Origin: JAQGMO01 sp050954505
GTDB taxonomy: Bacteria; Pseudomonadota; Gammaproteobacteria; Burkholderiales; Burkholderiaceae_D
Direction of reading: 5' to 3'
Assembly: GCA_050954505.1 (NCBI GenBank)
Contig: JBPBPY010000015.1
Location: 1-10,555 of the forward strand
DNA: 10,555 bases
Below the pieces are notes generated by a model that saw only the letters and a program-made list of their open reading frames with translations, did not search any database and was not told where the DNA came from. Positions 1-5,889 of the stretch are shown piece by piece. Position 1 is the first letter of the stretch. Every line of letters starts with the position of its first letter. The position numbers and the translations under genes are program-made.

Positions 1-146
1 ATTGTCAGTACCGCATGGCGATCGGCGATTCCCTGGTCGACCAGCACCACATCGGCGTCTTCGGACTGACCGATGGTTTGTGCCTGTTCGTCGAGCGGCA
101 AGGTTGCCCCGCGATGCAAGCCGTTAAGAATTCGCAATTCATACAT
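1..146 (-). CDS. sctD: SctD (YscD-type) inner-membrane ring protein, N-terminal fragment
   Basis: Only the first 48 codons are in the window; the gene runs off the left edge. The visible protein starts MYELRILNG and continues with GLHRGATLPLDE, then TIGQSEDADVVLVDQ and a DRHAVLT stretch. This is the pattern of the cytoplasmic FHA-like domain at the N-terminus of SctD/YscD: a G-x-H-x-G-A turn, an iGss-x-x-aDvvL strand pair, and an R-H-A strand. In the family, SctD has this domain, one membrane helix and a periplasmic ring-building part, and pairs with SctJ. ATG at 146 was chosen because the FHA pattern begins directly after it. The Shine-Dalgarno (ACGGGG) is weak, and the frame stays open upstream without another ATG before about 240. 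A probable terminator and about 200 bp separate it from the gene before it, so it may have its own promoter. A generic FHA protein is the alternative, but the T3SS context favours SctD. Confidence 0.72.
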   Translation of the reverse strand, partial: MYELRILNGLHRGATLPLDEQAQTIGQSEDADVVLVDQGIADRHAVLT

Positions 147-351
147 GATCTGCCCCGTTACCAAAACCTGAATTTCATTGACTGCGCTGGAACCACCGTG
201 ACTGCTTTCAAGGCGGTTCGTCCTTGACCCGTTGTTGCCTGCATGCTGCCTTCCTGCTGCCGCCATCCTTTGCCGTGCTCTGCTGCCGTTCAAAACCGGG
301 CTACCCCGGCCGTACTGCGCATGCCGCAACGCCCGCCTTTCCGATCCATCG
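147..351. other. Intergenic leader before sctD
   Basis: About 205 bp without a convincing gene. It holds the probable minus-strand terminator at 292-311 and, between that and 146, room for an sctD promoter. I see no clear -35/-10 pair and no minus-strand GGAAC box here. A 28-codon minus-strand frame starts at an ATG at 242-244, but it has no recognisable content and ends before sctD. Confidence 0.5.
292..311 (-). terminator. Probable rho-independent terminator after the EF-hand operon
   Basis: Read on the minus strand, CCGGG-GTAG-CCCGG forms a 5-bp GC stem with a 4-nt loop. G-T pairs could extend it outward, and it is followed at once by TTTT. It lies about 40 bp past the stop codon of the 134-aa gene, the right place for a terminator. 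The stem and the T run are short, so termination may be partial. Confidence 0.45.
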
Positions 352-756
352 CTAACGCATCACATCGGCCTGCAGCAAGGCCAGGAAAAAACGCTGCCTG
401 TCGAGATCGTCGGCCTCGCAATCCATGCCGGCCAGCGAGTCGATGACCATGTCGCGTGCCAGTTCGCGCCGCTCGCGTGCTTCGTCCTGGCGCTGGCGTG
501 CGTCGCTGCGCAGCGTGGCGGCATCGACCGGTGTGCGGGCCGGCGGCGGTGCGCTGGCCGTTTCCAGGCTGCCCAGCACTGCCGTGATGTCTTCGATAAT
601 GCCGTTCAACAGGGAAAATCCTTCCGCCTGCAGGCGCGCCAGCTCGGCGCCGATTGCAGGGTCGTCAGCCAGATGGTTGATCTGGTCGACCATGGGCTCG
701 CAAATCTGCCCCAGCGTATTCCCGTAGCCAACCGGGATGGCGAGTTGCGGATTCAT
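352..756 (-). CDS. Small acidic protein, candidate T3SS chaperone for the EF-hand protein
   Basis: 134 aa, not recognised by sequence. It begins MNPQLAIPVGYGNTLGQ. Residues 18-65 look helical, residues 68-78 form a Pro/Ala linker, and residues 80-134 form a charged helix rich in Arg and Glu/Asp. By eye there are about 23 acidic and 12 basic residues, so it is acidic overall. Its ATG at 756 overlaps the stop of the preceding gene (TGATG), with a Shine-Dalgarno GGAG 7 nt upstream. This suits the ATG better than the in-frame GTG at 759, and indicates translational coupling to the EF-hand gene. Small acidic proteins encoded right beside a secreted protein are often its T3SS chaperone, but here that is inference from size, charge and position. 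It could equally be a second secreted protein. No signal peptide or membrane segment is visible. Confidence 0.7.
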   Translation of the reverse strand: MNPQLAIPVGYGNTLGQICEPMVDQINHLADDPAIGAELARLQAEGFSLLNGIIEDITAVLGSLETASAPPPARTPVDAATLRSDARQRQDEARERRELARDMVIDSLAGMDCEADDLDRQRFFLALLQADVMR

Positions 757-1871
757 CACTTGACTCCGCCAGGGCCGGGCTGGACAGGGCCGCTGTCGTT
801 GTCATCGAGTGCGATGACCCGGTCATTGGCGTCGAGCGTCGAAGCCGATGGTGTCTTCGGACCTGCTTGCGAGCTGGCCCCGCTGCCCGGCAATGAACTC
901 TGGGCCGTATGCTTGGCCAGATTGGCTGCCGTCAATGACGGGGTTGACTGGCTGGCCCGGGCATTGGCGCGCGCGGCCAGCATGGCCTTGTGCGTGGCCA
1001 CCGGATCGCTGGCTGCCGGTGCTGCTGGCGCACCGGTACTGGAGGCCAAATCGCTTGGCAACAGCGATGCATCCGATGTCGCCGATACCACGGAAGGCGT
1101 CGAAGGCGTGCGGGCGGCAGGCACATGCGCAAATGTGTGGTCGTCGTGGTGCGAAGCGCTGGAGGCAGTCGAGAGGTTGTCATCGGCCTCGGCTGCATGC
1201 TCGGCCCACTCTTGGCCATCGATGACGCCATCGTTGTTGGTATCGTCGGCGCCGAACTCCGGTGCATTGTCGTTGTCATCGCCGCCATCGACGTCGCCGG
1301 TGCCGCCTTTTAACATCCGGCGCCGCTCCCGTTCGGCTTGCGGCGAGCCCGGTGCTGCAGTGCCGTCGAGCAGATTGAGGGCATTGACCACGCCGGGGTG
1401 TGCATTGTCTTCCACGGTCTTGAGCAACATCTTCAAAACGGAATCCGTTGCAGTGCTGGCCAGATCGGAAGGATGGGCGGGGTCGTAGCGGTTGCAGAGT
1501 TTGTTGATCTTGTCCACCACGCCGTCGAGCTCCTTGAAGCGGGCGCTGAAGTGGTTGGTGAAGTCGCCGAACCGGCCGGCCAGGTCGTTGGCAGCCAGGT
1601 GTTCAGGCGCTGCCCCCTGCATTGCCGGCGCCGCCGCGAGGTTGCTCTTGGCCGCCGATTTTGCCAGCCGGCTGCCAAGGCTGGCCAGCCCCGCCTTCGA
1701 CGCACCGGGCATGAAGCCGTGCATGCGCGACTGCAGTTTGGCATGATGCGGCAGCATCTTGATGATGCCCGATGCAGCGCTGCGGGCGCGGCCGGTCGGT
1801 TCGGCGGCGGCCATGGCCCCAAGCGAAGCGACATTCTTCAGAAGGTTGTTGAGCGGCGGCAGTTTCGGCAT
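756..1871 (-). CDS. EF-hand protein, candidate T3SS substrate/effector
   Basis: 371 aa, not recognised as a known family. Residues 1-100 are rich in Ala, Ser and Lys and have no hydrophobic signal peptide, as in many type III substrates. Residues 100-170 look helical (Phe/Leu-rich, with NHFSARFKELDGVVDKINKL). Residues 190-225 are very acidic and hold one canonical EF-hand loop at 210-221: D-T-N-N-D-G-V-I-D-G-Q-E, with every calcium-binding position ideal. Residues 230-371 are low-complexity Ser/Ala/Pro/Thr, likely disordered. The gene lies 154 bp downstream of sctV on the same strand, behind a stem-loop and a GGAAC box, and overlaps the next gene. ATG at 1871 (MPKLPPLNNLL) is the first start in frame. 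A long antisense frame covers the same region, but the EF-hand and the coupled downstream gene favour this strand. Function as an effector, translocon accessory or calcium-responsive regulator is inference. Confidence 0.75.
   Translation of the reverse strand: MPKLPPLNNLLKNVASLGAMAAAEPTGRARSAASGIIKMLPHHAKLQSRMHGFMPGASKAGLASLGSRLAKSAAKSNLAAAPAMQGAAPEHLAANDLAGRFGDFTNHFSARFKELDGVVDKINKLCNRYDPAHPSDLASTATDSVLKMLLKTVEDNAHPGVVNALNLLDGTAAPGSPQAERERRRMLKGGTGDVDGGDDNDNAPEFGADDTNNDGVIDGQEWAEHAAEADDNLSTASSASHHDDHTFAHVPAARTPSTPSVVSATSDASLLPSDLASSTGAPAAPAASDPVATHKAMLAARANARASQSTPSLTAANLAKHTAQSSLPGSGASSQAGPKTPSASTLDANDRVIALDDNDSGPVQPGPGGVK
1209..1244 (-). other. EF-hand calcium-binding loop (codons)
   Basis: These codons encode D-T-N-N-D-G-V-I-D-G-Q-E, residues 210-221 of the EF-hand protein. 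Asp at 1, Asn at 3, Asp at 5, Gly at 6, Ile at 8, Asp at 9 and Glu at 12 match the EF-hand consensus exactly. Only one such loop is visible. The acidic stretch just before it (residues 193-203) does not form a second proper loop. Confidence 0.85.
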
Positions 1872-1922
1872 TTCGGGTCCCGTTGATAGGTGCTGGCAGT
1901 TTTATTCTGTTCATGAGTCGCG

Positions 1923-1942
1923 CTGGAGGGCTCGACAGTTCC
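1923..1942 (-). promoter_or_regulatory. GGAAC box upstream of the EF-hand gene (possible ECF promoter)
   Basis: Minus strand GGAAC-N12-CAG, starting about 70 bp before the ATG at 1871. GGAAC is the usual -35 element of ECF sigma factors, and an ECF sigma gene lies in this window. The same GGAAC-N12-CAG arrangement recurs at 6910 (+) and 8356 (-). No consensus -10 can be defined from so few sites. Confidence 0.3.
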
Positions 1943-1993
1943 GTGGCCAGCGTTACTATTTCCATATTATTTCTACAACGAGACGCATCGACT

Positions 1994-2013
1994 GGCACGG
2001 TGAGCACCGTGCC
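1994..2013. terminator. Perfect 9-bp inverted repeat after sctV
   Basis: GGCACGGTG and CACCGTGCC flank an AG centre, forming a strong hairpin 13 bp past the sctV stop codon. On the minus strand it is followed by AGTCG, so there is no T run. It may terminate with a factor, protect the sctV mRNA 3' end, or attenuate read-through into the EF-hand operon. A dyad protein-binding site is another possibility. Confidence 0.4.
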
Positions 2014-2025
2014 CCGCCAGCACGG

Positions 2026-4119
2026 CTACAACTCGATCATCCCGACCGGCTGGATCTTCGAGTGCTGGGTCAGTTCGGAAAATGCAAACACCGGCATCGG
2101 AAAGAATTCTTCCTCGATCAGCTTGCGCACCGAACGACGGATGTCGGCAGCGGTGACCAGCACCGGTGGCGCGACAGCCGAATTGGCATTGCTGGACAAT
2201 TCGCCGAGCCGGTTCAGAATCGCCTGTTCGGTTTCCGAATCGATATCCAGGTAGCTGCCCTGGCTGGTCTGGCGCATGGCATTGCGCAGCTGGTCTTCCA
2301 GTTCCGGCGACAGCAGGATGACTTCGATCAAGCCGTCACGGGCGACTTCGAAACACAGCTGGCGCTTCAATGCCAGGCGCACATAGTCGGCAATCACATC
2401 GGGATCACGCTCCTTCGGAGCCCAGTCCAGTGTCGTCTCCAGCAGCAGGCGTGCATTGCGCAGCGAGACGCCTTCACGCGTGAGGCGCTGCACCACTTCG
2501 GTCAGGCGCGGCAGCGTGACCGTCTTGTTGACTTCCTTGCCCAGTTCCGGATAACGCTTTTCGGCCCAGCGCGTGAAGCGGATGACTTCGTTGACGCCGA
2601 CGAACATCTGGCAATTGCGCAGCATCTCGACTTCGATGTCGGACGAGAATACGGTTTCCCAGCGCTGGTACTGCACGCCGGCTTCTTCCAGGCGCGCCTC
2701 ATCATCCAGCTTGACCCACACCCGGCGCCGGCGCGAGCCGGCGATATTGGCTTCGAAGGCGGTAAATCCGAGTTCTTCCACACGCTCGACGCGCTCACGC
2801 GTGACACCCCAGCCCAGCCGGATCTCTTCATCGACCAAGGGCACTTCCGACATCATGAAGTACACCCGCCCTTCCGGCACGGCCGCCTGGAAATCGAATT
2901 CGATCGGCTTGAGATCGGGAATGCCGCGCCGCTCCAGCATGCCATTGCGCATCACGCGCACTGCAATACGGATGACTTCGGCCTCGGGCGTGCCTTTCAT
3001 GGCTTCGGGCAGGCGCAGGATGAACGGGGTGGTGGCGGAAAAATTGGTCAAATCGACGATGCCGGCATTCGCGCGTTCCTGGTCCTGGGCATTCTTTGCC
3101 AGCTGGGCTTCGGCCAGCGGCTTGAGCAGGCCGATCACGCCACATGAACAGAGGATCAGCGAGAGCGTCAGGAACACTGCCGTGGGCATGCCGGGGATCA
3201 TGCCGAACAACAGCATGATGGCTGCAGCCGTGATCAGCGCTTTTGGTTCGGCAAACAGTTCGCCGACGATGTCCTGGCCGATGTTGCTGGGGCCCTCTTC
3301 ACCGACGTTGTCGTTGGTGACGCGGGTGGTGATCATGCCGGCACCGAGTGAAATCAGCAGCGCCGGGATCTGGGCGATGAGTGCATCGCCGATGGTCAGG
3401 ATCGAATACACGCGCATGGCTTCAGCTGCATCCATGTTGCGCTGGATGATGCCGATCGAGATACCGCCGATCAGGTTGATGGCGACAATGCAGATGCCGG
3501 CGATGGCATCGCCCTTGACGAACTTCATGGCGCCGTCCATGGCACCATGCAGCTGGCTTTCCTGCCCGAGGTGGGCACGCTTGGCCTTGGCTTCATCGGC
3601 GGTGAGGATGCCGGCGCGCAGATCGCTGTCGATCGACATCTGTTTGCCGGGCATGGCGTCGAGCGAAAAACGCGCCGAGACTTCGGAGACGCGCTCCGAA
3701 CCCTTGGTGATGACGATGAATTGCACCACGGTGAGAATCAGGAAAATCACCAGACCGACGACCAGGTTGCCGCCGACGACGAAGTTACCGAAGGTTTCCA
3801 CGATGTGGCCGGCGTCGGCCTCCAGCAGGATCAGCCGCGTGGTCGATACCGAAATCGCCAGCCGGAACAGCGTGGTCAAAAGCAGCACTGCAGGGAAGGT
3901 CGAGAAGGCAGTCGGCCCGCTCATGTACATGGCCACCACCACGATCAGGCCGGAGGCGCACAAGCTCACCGCGATCAGGATATCAAGCAGCCAGACCGGC
4001 ATCGGCAGCACCAGCATGAAGACAATACCGATCACCAGCCCGGCTGCAGCCAGTTCGGCGCGCTTGGCAACCTTTGCCGAAAGCCGGTTGATGGTCAGGA
4101 TCATTGACATCGATTGCAT
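2026..4119 (-). CDS. sctV: SctV export gate protein of the T3SS (YscV/LcrD/BcrD family)
   Basis: 697 aa, full length for the family. It forms the nonameric export gate in the inner membrane; its cytoplasmic domain docks chaperone-substrate complexes and the gatekeeper. The N-terminal half has hydrophobic segments at roughly residues 24-40, 43-66, 73-90, 112-137, 203-227, 240-262, 296-312 and 314-334. Family hallmarks are FRLAISVSTTRLILLEADAG (85-104), VITKGSERVSEVSARFSLDA, the FHIPEP signature PGKQMSID (157-164) and FVKGDAIAG (200-208). Residues from about 360 are the cytoplasmic domain, ending IRRSVRKLIEEEFF and IQPVGMIEL, very close to the YscV C-terminus as I recall it. The start at 4119 has AGGGAG 8 nt upstream, inside the end of the preceding gene; the gap is 3 bp. 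It is the last gene of the gatekeeper operon. The Ysc-like ending and gene order argue against flagellar FlhA. Confidence 0.97.
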   Translation of the reverse strand: MQSMSMILTINRLSAKVAKRAELAAAGLVIGIVFMLVLPMPVWLLDILIAVSLCASGLIVVVAMYMSGPTAFSTFPAVLLLTTLFRLAISVSTTRLILLEADAGHIVETFGNFVVGGNLVVGLVIFLILTVVQFIVITKGSERVSEVSARFSLDAMPGKQMSIDSDLRAGILTADEAKAKRAHLGQESQLHGAMDGAMKFVKGDAIAGICIVAINLIGGISIGIIQRNMDAAEAMRVYSILTIGDALIAQIPALLISLGAGMITTRVTNDNVGEEGPSNIGQDIVGELFAEPKALITAAAIMLLFGMIPGMPTAVFLTLSLILCSCGVIGLLKPLAEAQLAKNAQDQERANAGIVDLTNFSATTPFILRLPEAMKGTPEAEVIRIAVRVMRNGMLERRGIPDLKPIEFDFQAAVPEGRVYFMMSEVPLVDEEIRLGWGVTRERVERVEELGFTAFEANIAGSRRRRVWVKLDDEARLEEAGVQYQRWETVFSSDIEVEMLRNCQMFVGVNEVIRFTRWAEKRYPELGKEVNKTVTLPRLTEVVQRLTREGVSLRNARLLLETTLDWAPKERDPDVIADYVRLALKRQLCFEVARDGLIEVILLSPELEDQLRNAMRQTSQGSYLDIDSETEQAILNRLGELSSNANSAVAPPVLVTAADIRRSVRKLIEEEFFPMPVFAFSELTQHSKIQPVGMIEL

Positions 4120-4122
4120 AGC

Positions 4123-4434
4123 TTAATCTCCCTGTGATGACACGGAATCTGCGGGAGCAAGTTCTGTCGCGCGGTTGAGGACCAGATCGATCCACGGTGT
4201 GGTGTCGACATGGCGCAGGCGTTCCAGCGCTGCGCGGTCGAACGGTTCGAGCACTTCGACGGCAGCGAAAGCGTTCATCAATGTGAGCGACGATTCTCCG
4301 GGCCAGATTTCCAGGCAAACCTTGGAAAGCTGCCAGGCTTCTTCGTATTGATGGGCATGCAGATGTCCCCACACCAGGCCGATAGCGGCGACCAGTTCAT
4401 CGAGCATGAACTCCTTGATTGCCTTTGGTCTCAT
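4123..4434 (-). CDS. SctY (YscY)-like small TPR-type protein
   Basis: 103 aa. Residues 12-60 have a TPR-like pattern: an alternating aromatic/Ala helix pair with LVAAIGLVWGHLHAHQYEEAW and then CLEIWPGESSLTLMNAFAAVE. This resembles the TPR fold of YscY, a small cytosolic partner of SctX that binds SctV. Its place fits exactly: directly upstream of sctV and directly downstream of the SctX-like gene, as in yscX-yscY-yscV and pcr3-pcr4-pcrD. The ATG at 4434 overlaps the previous stop codon (ATGA), implying translational coupling, and its last codons carry the sctV ribosome-binding site. Direct identity with YscY looks low, so the name rests on order, size and fold pattern. Confidence 0.62.
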   Translation of the reverse strand: MRPKAIKEFMLDELVAAIGLVWGHLHAHQYEEAWQLSKVCLEIWPGESSLTLMNAFAAVEVLEPFDRAALERLRHVDTTPWIDLVLNRATELAPADSVSSQGD

Positions 4435-5045
4435 CCTTCAAACTCCTCGTTGGCGCCCGCAGCCGCAGCGCCAGGCGGCCGGCGTGGACCGGGCAATGCC
4501 AGGGTACGGCTGCTGGATTCGGGTTTTTCTGCCGCTTCACTGGCATCGCTGAGCGCCAGGGAACGGCTCTGGGAAGGAATCTGCGGCGCCGGCGCCGCTT
4601 CATCGTCCTGTGCATGGTCGAGGCCGGCGCCTTGGCTCAAGCCATCCGGATCGAGATCGCTGCGGTACATCTGCTGCCAGCGCAGCCGCATCTGGACATT
4701 GTGTTCCACCACGCGGATCGCATCCATGGTCGGCTGGCGCTGGTCGGCTTCGAGCGTGAGCGAATAGGCGATCAGGCGCTTTTGCAAGGCGCGCATGCGC
4801 GGTATCGGGTCACCGCTCCAGACCGGGTTGTTGATCGTGAGCCGCTCGCCGATGGCACGATTGAGCATGGCGATCTTGCGGTCGATGATATCGGCCGGGT
4901 TGGGCATCGACACCGCCGCCTCGCCGTCGGCCAGCATCGGCAAGGCCTTGGGGACGGTGAGTTCGCGCGCGACATTCTGGATCTCGCCGAGTTCGCCGAC
5001 ATCATTGGGCTGCGCGCCCGGTACGCCTCTGACTCTCTGGATCAA
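4431..5045 (-). CDS. SctX (YscX)-like secreted T3SS component with extended C-terminus
   Basis: 204 aa, longer than YscX (about 120 aa). Residues 34-128 can be laid loosely beside YscX: an LPMLADGEAAVSMPNP stretch matches YscX's LPPDGHPVEPH region, followed by two amphipathic helices (residues 82-100 and 105-126). Residues 130-204 form an extra Pro/Ala/Ser/Glu-rich tail with two similar elements, SRSLAL (160-165) and SRTLAL (179-184). In known systems SctX is an early secreted protein that needs SctY and SctV for needle export. The start is a TTG at 5045 with a good Shine-Dalgarno AGGAG 8 nt upstream. It overlaps the previous stop codon (TTGA), and no ATG lies in frame until codon 37, which would lose the N-terminus. 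The name comes mainly from gene order; sequence support is weak. Confidence 0.55.
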   Translation of the reverse strand: MIQRVRGVPGAQPNDVGELGEIQNVARELTVPKALPMLADGEAAVSMPNPADIIDRKIAMLNRAIGERLTINNPVWSGDPIPRMRALQKRLIAYSLTLEADQRQPTMDAIRVVEHNVQMRLRWQQMYRSDLDPDGLSQGAGLDHAQDDEAAPAPQIPSQSRSLALSDASEAAEKPESSSRTLALPGPRRPPGAAAAGANEEFEG

Positions 5046-5374
5046 TTTAGCAACTCCTGCGCGGCGTCGAGTTCATCGTCGGACAAGCCAGCGGATTCGG
5101 CATCGCTGCCGGCCAGCCGGCGCACCACATACCAGTTGCCGTCATCGAAGATGGTGGGTAGCCAGGCGCCGTAGCGCGGCAGGTTCGACGAACGCTTGCG
5201 CAACAGCGCATCCCGCGCGCGCTGCACCGGCGCGCCGCCGGCAAACCCCAACGCCACCAGCATCACCTCTTCTTCCGGATAGGCCAGCATTTCAAAGCCG
5301 CCTTCCAGGGTGGTGCTGGCAACGTTGTTGTTCAACCGTGCTACAGCGATTAATTCGTTCAATACGGATTGCAT
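5042..5374 (-). CDS. Small acidic T3SS chaperone-like protein, in the SycN position
   Basis: 110 aa with about 16 acidic and 9 basic residues. The order is a short helix (MQSVLNELIAVARLNN), beta-like segments (GGFEMLAYPEEEVMLVALGFAG), a helix, WLPTIFDDGNWYVVRRL, and an acidic C-terminal helix (DDELDAAQELL). Helix-strand-helix-strand-helix in a small acidic protein is typical of class I T3SS chaperones. In Yersinia the gene between tyeA and yscX is sycN, half of the YopN chaperone; here it sits in that slot. A partner like YscB is not in the window. ATG at 5374 has a strong GGAGG 5 nt upstream, which settles the start against longer in-frame alternatives; 28 bp separate it from the previous gene. 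Direct similarity to SycN is not obvious, so the role is inferred from shape and position. Confidence 0.55.
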   Translation of the reverse strand: MQSVLNELIAVARLNNNVASTTLEGGFEMLAYPEEEVMLVALGFAGGAPVQRARDALLRKRSSNLPRYGAWLPTIFDDGNWYVVRRLAGSDAESAGLSDDELDAAQELLN

Positions 5375-5402
5375 GATCGCCTCCAGATTCAGTTCATCTG
5401 TT

Positions 5403-5888
5403 TCATTTACCAGCGCCGGCGCCGGCCTTGGCGCCCTCGGCCAGCATGGCGCGCCATTCCATTTCACGCTCTTCGGCCTTGCTCAGCTTTAATGCCACCG
5501 TTCCGTGCGCCGCAGCGGCCAGGCGGTCGAGCTCTTCAAGCAGTTCGCGGCGGGCGCCGATCTTGTCCGGCGGCCACAGGATTGCCGGCATCTTGGTGAT
5601 GGCCTGGCGCACCAGCTTGTGGGCCTTGGCACGCCGCAGCGCATCCTTGCGGCTGACTTCAATGATCTGGTTCATCAGGCTGTTGGCCTTGTGCTTGCCC
5701 CAGGCACCTTCTGCCGCCGTGAGCATCACCAGGGCCATTTCAGGCGCATCGAGCAGCGCCAGGATCTGCAGTTCGGCAGCCAGGTCACGGCGCAGCTCTT
5801 CTGCCAGGGTGATGGTCGAGAGCACATGCTTGAAGGCGTTGGCATCGGCTAGCACCAGGGCAAAACGGTTGATATCGACCTGGGCCAT
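5403..5888 (-). CDS. Gatekeeper C-terminal part with TyeA-like domain
   Basis: 161 aa, all helical in appearance. Residues 6-36 (INRFALVLADANAFKHV and the helix after it) resemble the last helical domain of YopN as I recall it (IVISDLQKLKEFGSV). Residues 97-125, with KMPAILWPPDKIGARRELLEELDRL in shorter pieces, resemble the TyeA end (LFPLGVFSDEEQRQNLLQ). Thus this gene seems to carry both the YopN C-terminal domain and TyeA, where TyeA alone is about 92 aa. It ends in a charged helix and an Ala/Gly tail. In the family this module binds YopN and SctV and blocks secretion until host contact. Its ATG comes 1 nt after the stop of the SctW-like gene, with GGGG 8 nt upstream. Alignments are by eye; an unrelated helical protein cannot be excluded. 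Confidence 0.55.
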   Translation of the reverse strand: MAQVDINRFALVLADANAFKHVLSTITLAEELRRDLAAELQILALLDAPEMALVMLTAAEGAWGKHKANSLMNQIIEVSRKDALRRAKAHKLVRQAITKMPAILWPPDKIGARRELLEELDRLAAAAHGTVALKLSKAEEREMEWRAMLAEGAKAGAGAGK

Positions 5889-5889
5889 G

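Noticed and set aside
1260..1295. Second EF-hand in the acidic stretch (residues 193-204)
   Set aside because: The Asp/Asn spacing does not fit; no Gly at loop position 6 with a hydrophobic at 8 and Glu at 12.
232..1488. 418-codon plus-strand open frame
   Set aside because: Antisense to the EF-hand gene and its coupled partner. The product is Cys/Arg/Ser-rich without domain motifs, and the GC-rich third positions of the real genes create such frames.
1759..4126. Long plus-strand frames (462 and 517 codons) across the sctV region
   Set aside because: They lie opposite sctV, whose family match is beyond doubt; the products are Ser/Arg/Met- or His/Gln-rich and look like antisense translations.
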